Below, one piece after another: positions 24,201-33,278 of a stretch of DNA of 64,000 bases (position 1 is its first letter; each line of letters begins with the position of its first letter). The stretch comes from Suillus spraguei. Its lineage: Eukaryota; Basidiomycota; Agaricomycetes; Boletales; Suillaceae. The position numbers and the translations under genes are program-made. The notes beneath the pieces were generated by a model. The model did not search any database, had not been told where the DNA came from, and was given only the letters and a program-made list of their open reading frames with translations. The stretch lies in contig JABCPU010000150.1 in assembly GCA_016800925.1 (NCBI GenBank), positions 1-64,000 of the forward strand. Direction: 5' to 3'.

Positions 24201-24441
24201 CGAGATTGCGGATGTTCTTCATGGTAGCAAGGTGTTCCTCGGTCAAGCGTTCGCGTTCGACAGCGCTGACTGGGGCTTTCTTCAATGTGTCGTGTAGGCT
24301 CTGTTTAGCTTCGTCGACCATGGAGCGCAAGTTGTCCTCGATATCGACTTTGAGGCGACTCTTCCATTGTTCGTCAGGCTCGAAATCGGCGGCTGATTGA
24401 TTTGTGGGGGGTTCGGTGGTGGATTGAAACAAGGTTGTCAT
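21274..24441 (-). CDS. Long coiled-coil protein with NFKBIL1-like, HPD-containing C-terminus
   Basis: A single-exon gene of 1055 residues. The start is the ATG at 24441 (MTTLFQSTTEPP); a longer frame to 24471 is possible, but an acceptor-like TTACAG lies just upstream, suggesting a leader intron. Residues about 20-150 form a charged helical region. Residues about 150-540 are Ser/Pro-rich. Residues about 540-800 are an almost uninterrupted Arg/Lys/Glu coiled coil built on KRKEEE/RRKEEE repeats. After a second Ser/Pro linker, the C-terminal about 110 residues form a compact domain: HRGQWDKLTSGVL, LNWDDFPWPVF and IRRWHPDRFE, ending VVRVLNDLLR. The WHPDRF motif contains the HPD triplet of J-domain proteins, and the whole tail resembles the C-terminal region I associate with NFKBIL1-like fungal proteins. 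Function unknown. A decayed relative lies at 57.8-58.9 kb. Confidence 0.85.
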   Translation of the reverse strand: MTTLFQSTTEPPTNQSAADFEPDEQWKSRLKVDIEDNLRSMVDEAKQSLHDTLKKAPVSAVERERLTEEHLATMKNIRNLAEEQFRIALERERQERRWAAGQVLDQEWSDTMIKEQQAILDKIERERKDKAAAHSSSSSQPIADPSLSHSSRSPERVWTPHEHNEFEHEADYFHRVPSREFEEDHVPPPRDTGKARAGSVSSVVGSYKPPFTLDTTDRAFERSKPSPTIDELDDMPRSARSPTDAQDSIRRGSLRRKTSISIRQLPEFWHPSITPEQDAQMSRTFSMARRGSTASTTSSYRAPSVLNIPFSSDPHDTMLERERERISAIEQEWIPMDRARDRERTTSYTYAEARAGVTTPQRLDDRYPAPLSSVTPISSAISYTRPVESPSSAAPIAYSRPADSPISAGYTRSSDSTRPPPSASRPIATKKSLTFDDGGFQSSPSPKGWTGPSRSPYDTRYETSRSPQTPEEIPRSWQSSSLRARLSSQDMRYGYNAGDGGYYAARPVHTHHEVSEGEYDVDLDDAEWRVYDERQMRQREDSVSLRRREEEVARREQELRRREEDAKREEEAKLKEEELKRKEEETKRKEEETRRKEDEIRLKEVEAKRRQEEADRKELEVRRMEEEARKKEEETKRKEDEIQRKEMLARKKEEEVRRQEAQARKRADDLRKQEEEVARRLEEEERRVALEISRKSMEAKRKEDEVKRKEEDARLKEEAARAKEEEIQRKEEELLRREEELLRREAEAIRRSDDKQKVQQDEFRKREEEIRRQRAEEKRKQEKFEWETWGSYYPSEPSRPTPPPQMTSSHSQSSSSSTGPWPIPNRNERSMPGPSPPTDRSSFGSTGTSRSSAAWTSSTRPSSTASSQPPSTPKPPTPSAQQNAKAAPGPPPTPFSEAEFHRRQAEQAQQREEQFRREQAKLEQERLLKAGKALGKQDTIKLFEHHRGQWDKLTSGVLGVLNWDDFPWPVFKRPNGPDDVTTPCITAYMLSALHPADKSPKDRIKDNIRRWHPDRFETQLLPKVKESDRDIVREAAGTVVRVLNDLLRSSTQEFS

Positions 24442-24642
24442 GACGTAACTGTAAGAAAGAGAGATCAGCAAGGGTATGATTAGAATAAGTAGAATAGATT
24501 GAATACAGTGAATGAAAGACGATGATTGGCGGTTTGAGGAGAATAGTGAAATGGGCTTGGAAATGAGGTGGGGTAGGAATGAACTCGAACACTCTATTAG
24601 AAGACGGCTAAGTCTGATTGCGACGAGCCTGTGATGTGATTA

Positions 24643-25640
24643 TGCCTCGTGTTAGGACACGCGTTGGGGAAGACTGAATATAATATAGGCGGACGGACTT
24701 ACGCAGGTGGTAGAGGACCAGGAGCATTCACGATGAAGCTGGTATTAGATAGAATTGAAGAAGGGTAGTACAGCGGTGAGATGATGTAGTAGGCTGGACA
24801 CTGATCAGTGATTACAAGACATGAATGAGCGATGATTATAAGACTATGTACGTTTAGATCTTTTGATCTGAGAACGAGAGATGGCTTACCCCGAATGACG
24901 TTAGGAACGGTCAAGCCGATGAAGTCGAGCGTAGTACTGGACTGCTGAGAGCAGTACGTGTAGAAGAAGTCCGACTGGAGCTCGATGAAGTGACCACAAT
25001 TAGCAGTATCCAAGGTAGCGCACACGCTTATTATCGTTGTATCATTTTTTTCTCTCGGCACTTCTTACATTGAAGTCTGATCAAGTGCCGCGAAGCTTAG
25101 ACTCACAAAAGGAACAAGGGTGATAGGGAATGCATGCACTGTTGTAAATAACCTTGAGATGGCTTGAAGATAACGTGGTGTTCTTGGGGGGTAAAAACGA
25201 GGCTCACGGGAAAGGCAGGGAAATTGTCAGGGACTCCAAGTGAGACATTGCTTGAGGAAGTGCTATGGCAATACGTTGGAAAAGTGAATAACAAGCTAGA
25301 TTTTTTATTCACTTGTACAACGTAGATGGAAGAAGTGTTCGAGTCTCTTTGGTTTATAAGTTTTTCAATGAATGAATGAATGAGTCACCTCGTGTAACAC
25401 GAGGCAAGAGAATTACTAAAACTTTCCCATGACAGCAGACTGCGGCCAGTGACTGTAGACCTGTCCTTTGGGATACCTCTCTGATCAGCCTTTCGGTAGC
25501 CAATACTACAAGCTAAGCTGGGGTGACTTAGCTTGATCGCGATGGTTTCAAGCCCAAGCTGCGGTGATTAGCTTGTATGCATCGGCTAAGTTACGAGAAT
25601 TTTGATCTAAATGAGACTGCCTCGAGGTAAACACGAGGCA
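24643..25640. repeat. Three copies of a TGCCTCGTGTTA-type half-site, two in hairpins
   Basis: TGCCTCGTGTTA occurs at 24643. Its reverse complement TAACACGAGGCA occurs at 25395-25406, where 25388-25404 is a palindrome (CCTCGTGT, one base, ACACGAGG). A third near-copy, AAACACGAGGCA, lies at 25629-25640 inside a second hairpin (TGCCTCG 25618-25624 and CGAGGCA 25634-25640). They could be terminal repeats of a small element or binding sites between the two flanking genes. Confidence 0.5.
24650..25270 (-). CDS. Possible small secreted or membrane-associated protein, multi-exon
   Basis: The minus strand carries exon-like pieces: ATLDTANCGHFIELQSDFFY followed by TYCSQQSSTTLDFIGL up to a GTAAGC donor near 24888, then after an acceptor AYYIISPLYYPSSILSNTSF and IVNAPGPLPPA to a GTAAGT donor near 24702. 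An upstream ATG near 25240 opens MSHLESLTISLPFP. Three cysteines and hydrophobic segments would fit a small secreted or membrane protein, but I cannot close the model at either end and recognise no family. Confidence 0.3.
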
Positions 25641-25910
25641 GATTGAACCGGTTTCTCACTCTTTTAAAAAATCACTGGTAAGTGGATCAACAAACCAGTT
25701 CATAGGCTACCACCCATAAATTTCCGAACAGCCGTATCTTCCCTGATCTTCTACTTTCTACATTCCTATCATGGATCGATCTTGAACATCTTTTTCTGGT
25801 AATCGCCATCCTGAAGCGCTTCATGCCGCACGAGTCACCAATCGAACCATATACTTCTCAATAACAAAAAACAAAAAACACACACACATCTTTCGTCTAC
25901 TCTATCAATA
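25271..25910. other. Intergenic region between divergent genes
   Basis: Apart from the CGAGG hairpins I see no gene. There is a repeated AAGCTAAGCTGGGGTGACTTAGCTTG-like patch at about 25510-25570. C/A-rich and CT-rich sequence at 25800-25910 is typical of a fungal promoter just before the ATG at 25911. Confidence 0.4.
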
Positions 25911-28900
25911 ATGCCTCCAAAACGACGAGCAGCAGCAAAGAGCGCTCCTGCGCCAGCAAAGCCACCTCCAGCTCAACCTAAACAAACGCCCCCACCAGTT
26001 CAGCCTAAACAAACGCCTACCCCTCCTCCTCCAGCCCCTCCCCCACCTCCCCCACTCGCCGAATCCCCTTCAGCCAAAGTCCGCAAGGAATGGCTACTTT
26101 CATTTCAACATGGTACGATCCAGAGAAGAAAAAACTCGTAGACCAACTCACAAAGGAACTCGACGTCAAATACAAGAAATCTTCCTCTAGAACTCAACAG
26201 AACGCTCGTCACTCAGAGATGGAGAAAAAACTCTCCGAGATCACAACTCAACTTGCAGAACCCGCTCATGAAGAGTGGAACAATCGTCTCGCTGCTCTCC
26301 AGCTCCGCGTAGACGATTGGACAGATATCACAGAACAGGAACAGCAGTCTGTCATCAACGTCTTCAATGCTTTTTATGAAGATAACGAAGATGACGACGA
26401 TTCAACTCCCCTCGACTCTAATGAATTAGTCGAGTCGGTGGCGTCAGTGGCGTCACTCGTCAAAGAGCCTCAGCTTGGAGATTCCTCTCCATTCTTCACA
26501 GTCCGTCAATCGCCACCCACCCCCTTGACAGCCAATTTCGAGCTCGTCAATCCCTCGTCCTTCTTCACGGACACTATTTCCCCCGCCAAGCAAGCTAGAA
26601 AACTTCCGGAGCTTGCCATGGTATGCCTTCAATTCGTTATCATGACGTGTCATCCTCACATGATGCTGCACAGGATAACTTGGCAACCCTCAATAACCTA
26701 AACACGGGTCGCACCTCAGCTGACCCTGGTACAAGTACCAGTGCGGTATTTGGTTTCCAAGGTTGGGTCTCCGAAGCTGGCTTAGCAGTCCCCCAAACTG
26801 CCTCATCCACCAGCCGAAATCGCGCTACGGATAACATCTCCCGTCAACCATCCGCAGCATCCTCCCCTTCTCCTCCCCTGTTTTCTTCCCAAACTTCCCC
26901 CCCAACCAAAATATCTCCCCTAACTGTCACTCACACACTCCTTCCTGGAAAACGCTACATCGGACCTGTTATCGCCGAAGAGGAAGCCGAACCGATCGAT
27001 GAAGAGCTTCTCAGAGCAAAAATGGCCGCCGATTTCCTCGAGTTCAAGATGGAGGTGCGGATTCAGATGATCCAGCAATTCCACGCCAAGGCGTCTGCTA
27101 TCGAGATTGAACTCGCGAGGCAGCTCGAGAGCAGTAATAGCACTAGCTCCAAAGAGAGCAGACTGCTTATATTGCACGAACACGAGGAGAACATGATGTC
27201 GCTTCGCGAATCAAAGGAGTTGGAGAGGAAGAAGCTGTGTGATCAGGAACGCGACCGCAGGTTGCAGGAACACAAGTTCCTGCAGCAGGTCGCTGCTCAG
27301 AAGGCGATTAATCAGACCCGCTCGAACGCGAGCGCTTCGTCTTCCAAGATTCCTCCCGCCTCTCAGTCGGGATGGAGCACTCATCCAGCTCCTAAGCTCG
27401 CGAGCCAAAAAGAGAACCTCTCTACGGGCAGCTTACCTACAAAGCCTGATCCTCCCAGCATACTCAAGAAGTCTGCCAGCGCACGCTCTCACGATATCAT
27501 ACCTGGCTTTGACGAAGCCGCATTCGTAAAGGCTCAAGCCGAAGCTGCGAATTTGGCCAAAGGCAAACAGCCAGCAACGTCCAGCCGACCTAGCGCGCTC
27601 AAAAAGACAGACAGCTCAAGCTCGCACGACGAACCTGTCGAGTCCGTCGTTCCACCTACCACAAAGGGCAAGAAGGGCAAAAAGACGCCAGCTGTCACTC
27701 AACAACACAAATCCGTCACTTTCAACGAAGAGCCTGATGCTGATGCGGAGCCTCCTCCAGTTCGGGGTGCGAAAGGCGCTCGGGCTTCCAAGTCCGTGAT
27801 GATCGAGGAAGAGCCGGATGAAGACGCTGATCCCTTGTTTTCTGCGTGGTCTAAACCCGCACGAGCCACTACGCCTGCACCTGCACCTGTGCCGGCGCTT
27901 TCCAAGAAGGGTAAGGCTGCAGTTGTCGCTGAAGAGGTGGTTGAGCCAGCTCCTCCTGTGGGCTGGGGTTCGGCAGCAGTGGGGAAGAAAGGCAAGGCTC
28001 CGATGGTGCCCGCAGAACCTACGGAAGACCCCTTCCAGACGTGGACCGCGCCGAGCAAGAAAGGCAAAGCCCTTGTCGTATCTTAGAACCCACGGAAGGC
28101 TCATTCCAGACATGGACCGCGCCGAGCGGTGCATGGGGCTCGGCATCGACTAAGAAAACAAAGGTCACTGTCATTGAAGAGCCTGATGGAGAAGCTGAGT
28201 TAATGGCTGCAATGTCGATGGCTTGGGGTTCTGAGCTCAAGGGTGCGTCGTCGAACAAACAGGCGAAGAAGGTGGTACCGCAGTTAGAGACGCAGCTAGA
28301 GGCTCGTCGTGGTACTCAATCTTCGAAGTCTGTTTTGGTCCAAAAGGTTGTTGATGATGATGATGACGACGACGAAGAAGAAGAAGAGGAAGAGGAAGAA
28401 TGGGACCGGATCGACCCGCGTCTGCCATACCAGGAGGGCTGGATACCACTAGTGAAGCCGAAAGCGACGGATGGGGATCTTCCTACTGGAGCAACCTCGC
28501 CAAAGGGCAGCCCATCCCACAAACCACAGACGAATCCGTCCAACACATGGTGTGGACGCCATCAATGGAAGCAGAAGAGAGCGGCGACGAAGACTTAGGC
28601 GAGAACATGGAGAGCGCCCTCTGGATGCAATACGCCATCAGCGGTGGCGATATCGCTGGCTTCGAGGCGCCTGACCCGCAAGAGAATGCCCATGCACGCG
28701 TACACGCTCCTGTGAAAAGTACCCCCGCTGCTTCCCACAAAAAAACCACCAACGACCCAACCACGAGTATCTGGGAGCAAGGGAAAGAAAAGAAAAAATC
28801 AGCATCCGTGAATGAGACCAAGATAGAAACGACGACTCGTGCGTCCAGCGCTCGAACGGCCCAATGGCCAAAGGGCAAGATTGAAATGGAGAATTGGGCT

Positions 28901-28942
28901 TCGCGCCTGGGCCAAAGCTCAGGATCGGCCCGACACCTCTAG
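25911..28942 (+). pseudogene. Charged low-complexity protein broken by three apparent single-base losses
   Basis: The coding potential is continuous but changes frame three times. It starts MPPKRRAAAKSAPAPAKPPP and runs to KVRKEW (about 26090). It then continues as ATFISTWYDPEKKKLVDQLT, with a helical N-terminal domain to about residue 160. A GT-AG intron lies at 26621-26673. The protein then runs through Ser/Pro and KKGK-rich repeats to KKGKALVV and TAG 28084-28086, resumes in the next frame as LEPTEGSFQTWTAPS, becomes poly-Asp/poly-Glu (about 28355-28400), and shifts again near 28444 to DTTSEAESDGWGSSYWSNLA, ending SGSARHL at 28942. At each break the addition of one base restores the expected continuation (for example the paired EPTED/EPTEG...FQTWTAPS repeats). 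Sequence error and recent decay are both possible. No known domain; I infer a nuclear or scaffold-like protein. Confidence 0.6.
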
Positions 28943-29544
28943 TTTTTTTGTTTGAGGGGGAGAGAAGAAGGACGATTTGCGATTGCGATTATTTACTCTA
29001 ATGCTGTGATGTTTTTTTTTGCTCTATTGTCTTTGTTTTCACGGCTTACCGGTTGAGCCCTTGCTTTTTACCATAGTAGTTTGTTCTGCTTGAATAATTG
29101 TCGAGTTTTATGTGTATCTGTCGTCTATCATTTGCATCGTCGTTTCTGTGAACGGGAGTGAGGGGGAATGGGTCGACGAGGGTTTAGTAACGGTGCATGC
29201 ATTACATAGCTACGGCGTTTTACATTGATACTTTAACAGGCGTTCTAACACGCGTTGAGGAGATACGTGACGGGCCTCGTGCTATATGTAATACGTTGGA
29301 TCGCAGTGTGGAACTAGCGGTGATCGATGTTCCAATCCAGCAAGGAAGTCTGGTTATCAAGGTTGAATTCAAACCTGAGAGCACGTGTATGTATTTGCAA
29401 CTTTGCAAAAACTTCACTACCCCGTATTGTCAGCACATGCGAGCCTCTTTTTTTTGGGGTTCTAGCATAGTCAATCAACAAAAAAACGTCAAAATCAAAC
29501 AGTAAGATACATGGCGAACACAGGACGAAAAGTAAATCTGATAC
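28943..29544. other. Intergenic, convergent gene ends
   Basis: T-rich 3' flank of the plus-strand gene followed by the 3' flank of PEX13 on the minus strand. The open frame at 29197-29505 has no family resemblance and I do not call it. Confidence 0.4.
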
Positions 29545-30690
29545 TCAAACCACCTTCTTGTCCTCTTCCGCGGGTTTCCTGCGCTCGAGGACCTCAACCC
29601 ACTTCTTCGGGAACCAGCCTTCGCGGCCCTCCCGCGTCCGACCTTTCCACCACTCACTCTCCACATCTAACCGTGGATCTACCTCCACACCGGTGCTGGG
29701 ATCCAACTTTCCCATGATAGCGACGATTTCATTCTCCTTGAGTGCGAGCTCAGATGGAGATGAAGATGTGAATGGATATAGTGCGCGTGCAAAACTAAGA
29801 GTAGACGGATCAAGGGGGCCTAGTGGTCCACCAGGACCGATTTGTGCTTGCTGCTGTTGCATCGCATGCTCATTGAGGATTTTTATAAGTTTCGTCATAG
29901 CGTATGGAATACCGAAAATAGCAAGCAAAAATATGATGAGGGGTTTTCGGCTGGGCTTGATAGGAGGAGGGCCCATTGGGCCCTGGACGGGCTTGCCACT
30001 GATAAACTCTCTAAATTCGCCCTGGATACTTGTAGAACTGGGGCGGCCCGTGATGAGCTTCTTCATCCACCGCAAAAGGCCAAAGAGGCCTAGTACACTC
30101 CCCAATGCATTGCGGAGGTGACTAAACTGTTCGACGACGCCGACCATGGCGAAAAATGAGCTGTGCGTCGCCATAAATGTTGACTCGAGCATTTGTGCTA
30201 CGCCCGAGAAGGTCTGGACGATGGAGTGGAGGAGGGAGAAGGTATGTTGGGTTGTGGCCTCGAGACTCTGGGAAAGGGAAGGATTATTGGAATCCATACC
30301 AGGATACATGCCCATTCCACCCATTCCGGGCATTCCAGGCATGGCGCCATACATGCTATTCATGCTGTTCATGCTATACCCGCCGTATCCGCCGCCGTAC
30401 CCAGCGCCATAACCGCCACCCATTCCGCCATAACCACCGTACATACTTGAGCCATATGGTGAGGAGTATGTGGAACCAAAGCGGGAATATGGTGAATATG
30501 GGGTATTATAGGATGGTGTGAGGGAAGATATAGATGGATTAGAGAGTGCTGGGGGACGTGCAGGCACTGAAGGTGGTTCTGAGGAGGATAAGTTTGTCAT
30601 AGTTGATGATGAGGCAGCAGGGATTGTCGCTGCTGGGGCTGCTGCTGCTGCTGCTGTGCCCCGCTCCCAGGGTTTGGGTGGTGAAGCCAT
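29545..30690 (-). CDS. PEX13: Peroxin-13, peroxisomal docking-complex membrane protein
   Basis: PEX13 sits in the peroxisomal membrane with PEX14 and docks the PTS receptors PEX5 and PEX7 during matrix protein import. Intronless, 381 residues. The start is the ATG at 30690 (MASPPKPWERG), the canonical PPKPWE opening. Residues about 75-125 are a Tyr/Gly-rich segment (YGGYGGMGGGYGAG), as in other PEX13 proteins. The central conserved region LEATTQHTFSLLHSIVQTFS through FGLLRWMKKLITGR spans the membrane-associated part, with a second hydrophobic segment, PLIIFLLAIFGIPYAM. The C-terminal SH3 domain starts ARALYPFTSSSPSELALKEN, contains the SEWWKGRTREGREGWFP core, and ends KKWVEVLERR. Length and domain order match the fungal family. 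Confidence 0.95.
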   Translation of the reverse strand: MASPPKPWERGTAAAAAAPAATIPAASSSTMTNLSSSEPPSVPARPPALSNPSISSLTPSYNTPYSPYSRFGSTYSSPYGSSMYGGYGGMGGGYGAGYGGGYGGYSMNSMNSMYGAMPGMPGMGGMGMYPGMDSNNPSLSQSLEATTQHTFSLLHSIVQTFSGVAQMLESTFMATHSSFFAMVGVVEQFSHLRNALGSVLGLFGLLRWMKKLITGRPSSTSIQGEFREFISGKPVQGPMGPPPIKPSRKPLIIFLLAIFGIPYAMTKLIKILNEHAMQQQQAQIGPGGPLGPLDPSTLSFARALYPFTSSSPSELALKENEIVAIMGKLDPSTGVEVDPRLDVESEWWKGRTREGREGWFPKKWVEVLERRKPAEEDKKVV

Positions 30691-31199
30691 TAGTCGTGCT
30701 CACCGTTGCCGACAATGACAAGAGACAAGGTATGACACCGGCTAACGCCGGGCTACGGCGATGCTGCTGCGGCAACTACCGTGACCACTGTGGCGCTACC
30801 AAATACTAGTGGAAACGTCCCGATCCCTGTCTCCCGAGCCATAGACTCGAGCGTACGTCGATTCCTTATTTTTATATCCACACTCACAAACTCGCGGTAT
30901 CATCAAGATTCACACAAGTACTCCCACTCTGCAAGTCAGTCAGGTCTTGCACATACTATTTCAACGACTGTCGTCTTTCTCGCCCAACAATCTTTCATAT
31001 TATGTAAATTGTAGTATGATTCCTATGCATACAATATTATTTTCATTCTTCCACACGAGTGAGCGCGCAGTTGCGGGCATAATCTCAGGATGCAGCGAGT
31101 GTGATCTTTCTTCGCTTTCTCGGTCCTCCATGAGATTTTATTACCTGTCGCTTCTGAGATTCTGATGCATGTTACTCGATACTGTCGCTGTCACTGAAA
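30691..31199. other. Upstream region of PEX13
   Basis: Contains the PEX13 promoter side on the minus strand, with no distinct element recognised. No gene supported. Confidence 0.35.
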
Positions 31200-31921
31200 T
31201 CTGGCCCGCGCTAATGTGATTGTGATTGTTAGCATTTCGAAAGTCGGAAAGCATAGCACCTCGAGCTCATTTTCATCATAACCAGGATCTCCTTCATTGC
31301 GATCCCCGTGGTTCCAGTGGGATGGAAGCCCATCATGTGGACCCCAGCAATGTTGATGGTCTCCAGCATTCAGATCCCACTAATAGTTCCCTGCAGAGCC
31401 CGACTGAGCCGAGTTCTCAGACAGGCGCTGTTCGAAGATTGACAGACATTCTATGTCAACGTCCGTGTGGATCATGTCTGTGCTACTGCCGGTCTCCTTC
31501 GAAAGGACCGTCCATGCAGCTTCGAGAAGGAATTCGTCCTGCGACTCCGCGCTGCCATCTCTGAGGTAGTTGGGATCTGCCTCCAATATACTGCGCTTGT
31601 TGTACGCGAGTGTGATGCTGAGTGCGTGAGTAAATGTCCTGCAACCAACAATTGCATCACAGTCTCTTTCGCCTCTTCGATGTCATCATATATCCAATGG
31701 GCGACTTGTGCTTGCTGAACTGCAGTTAGATTACCACAATACTTAATAGTGTAGCCTCCAGTTGACGATGCTTTTATTTTATGTTGTTGTAGATGACGAC
31801 CGTCAGGTAAACGTTGGATATCCTCGAGGTGAGGCAGGCTGATGAAGAGCTGTATCATAGATCTATGTGGCGCAAGTGTAGTGTTCATTTTTGAGGGGAT
31901 AAGGTATGTCGTGGAAGGCAT
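31200..31921 (-). CDS. Unidentified minus-strand coding candidate, possibly broken
   Basis: Three minus-strand stretches read like protein. An ATG at 31921 opens MPSTTYLIPSKMNTTLAPHR, followed by QLFISLPHLEDIQRLPDG and VAHWIYDDIEEAKETVMQLL. In another frame EADPNYLRDGSAESQDEFLL then EAAWTVLSKE runs to a stop near 31380. Beyond that AGDHQHCWGPHDGLPSHWN and DRNEGDPGYDENELEVL run to about 31200. The first two join across a place without a convincing GT-AG pair, so this may be a decayed gene. No family recognised. Confidence 0.3.
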
Positions 31922-33278
31922 AGATTATATCCTCGCCTACAGGAACGCCATGCGCATGCGTCCATTGGCCCAACTAGTCTCATATGTTAGTGTGTGAATG
32001 CAGCTGCACACGGGCAACGCACCCGGATTGCACGCCTCTCAGCCCTGTCTTGCCATAACTCGTCAACCAGATCTGTTGTTTGAACTATGGACTACAAGTC
32101 CACAGGTCTGTCTGCTGAAAATTTGCACCTGTGCCACCACTGCACCCACCATGCATCCGTCTCCCCGCGAAATTGAACGAGTCTGATGGGATACCAATAT
32201 TTGTCATGGCGAGCGAGCGCTCCTTTTCCTGCTCTGCGGTCATGTCAACATTCCATGCGAGACAATGGCTATGATGTCTGCTTACAGCAAACGTTTAGCC
32301 AATGAGATATTTGATGCCTTTCCACGACGGCTCCTGGGCTCAGAAAGTCAAAGATATGACTTGGTGTTAGCCTGAGATAGAAATGATGAAAAGTAAGTGC
32401 TGCACGCATCGTGGAAGGCAATTGAGACTTCTCGCAGCAGTAGCTTCCCGCTGGTCCAGCTAACAGATCCCTATCCTAACCTAGGAGGTACTAAGGAGGT
32501 GGTCAGGCTCGATGACACTCTGCTGGACGCTTCTGACATGGATTTCGCTTCCATGCCAGTTCGCTGATTCTTAGGCCTGGCCTGATTCAGGTCCCAAGGC
32601 CAGGCCCAATGCCAGCACCTTTCAGAGCGCCCGTTTTGCCTCCGCATTCTACTATCTTGAGGGACGTCAAGGCCATATAATATGACAGATTTACCACAGA
32701 TATCCACACTCAAATATATGATAGGATCTTCCTCTCAGAAACTCTCCTATAGATGCGCGTTGTTCATCATGATCTGTCTCTTTTTGATCTCCTTGCATGT
32801 GATAGCAGTGTTGGTGGCCTTCGTCAGTGCAGTCTCTGCAGGACAGTAACGCGATAAATTATAATCGCCCACATGGGTCATCGCGGAACTAATTCTACTC
32901 GTTACAATACGAGGAGTTTGCGTGCTGTACTTGTGAATTGTTCGCAATGACCTTCAGCATACCAACTACCACCCACAGACTTAGTTGTACCCCTCGTGAA
33001 CGTTGCTTGCTCAACTTAATTTCCCTGTCCTACGCTACTTCAAATTCTTGACAACGCCAGTGCGCCGATTAGACTGCTCTATCACTGAACCTTGGATGCC
33101 GTTCCACACAACCCATTCCAACAACACCTCACAGTACAGAAACCAGTCAGCATTCGTTATCGATCAAAGCATTTATACATGATATACAAGTACAGAACTA
33201 TAAACATCCCCTGTAAAAGACCTAAACGTCTAATATGCCACAAGTGTTAATGTGTCTCGACTATCGAACGCAGTCCAG
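31922..33278. other. Gene-poor, contains a segment duplicated at 38.8-39.1 kb
   Basis: No gene called. Bases about 32630-32960 match about 38800-39110 at a level visible by eye (shared CCGCATTCTA, GAGGGACGTCAAGG, TAGATGCGC and TTCTACTCGTTA blocks). Bases 33060-33278 are the 3' flank of FAD oxidase copy 1 and share CAAAGCATTTATA and AGACCTAAACGTCTA blocks with the 3' flanks of the other copies. Confidence 0.6.

Noticed and set aside
27616..28146. 176-codon minus frame
   Set aside because: Antisense shadow of the repetitive plus-strand protein; no splice sites or domain.
29558..30121. 187-codon plus frame opposite PEX13
   Set aside because: Antisense of a confidently identified gene.
30330..30460. 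Apparent tandem repeat (GCCGCC/CATACC units)
   Set aside because: It is the codon-level reflection of the Tyr/Gly/Met-rich segment of PEX13, not an independent repeat array.
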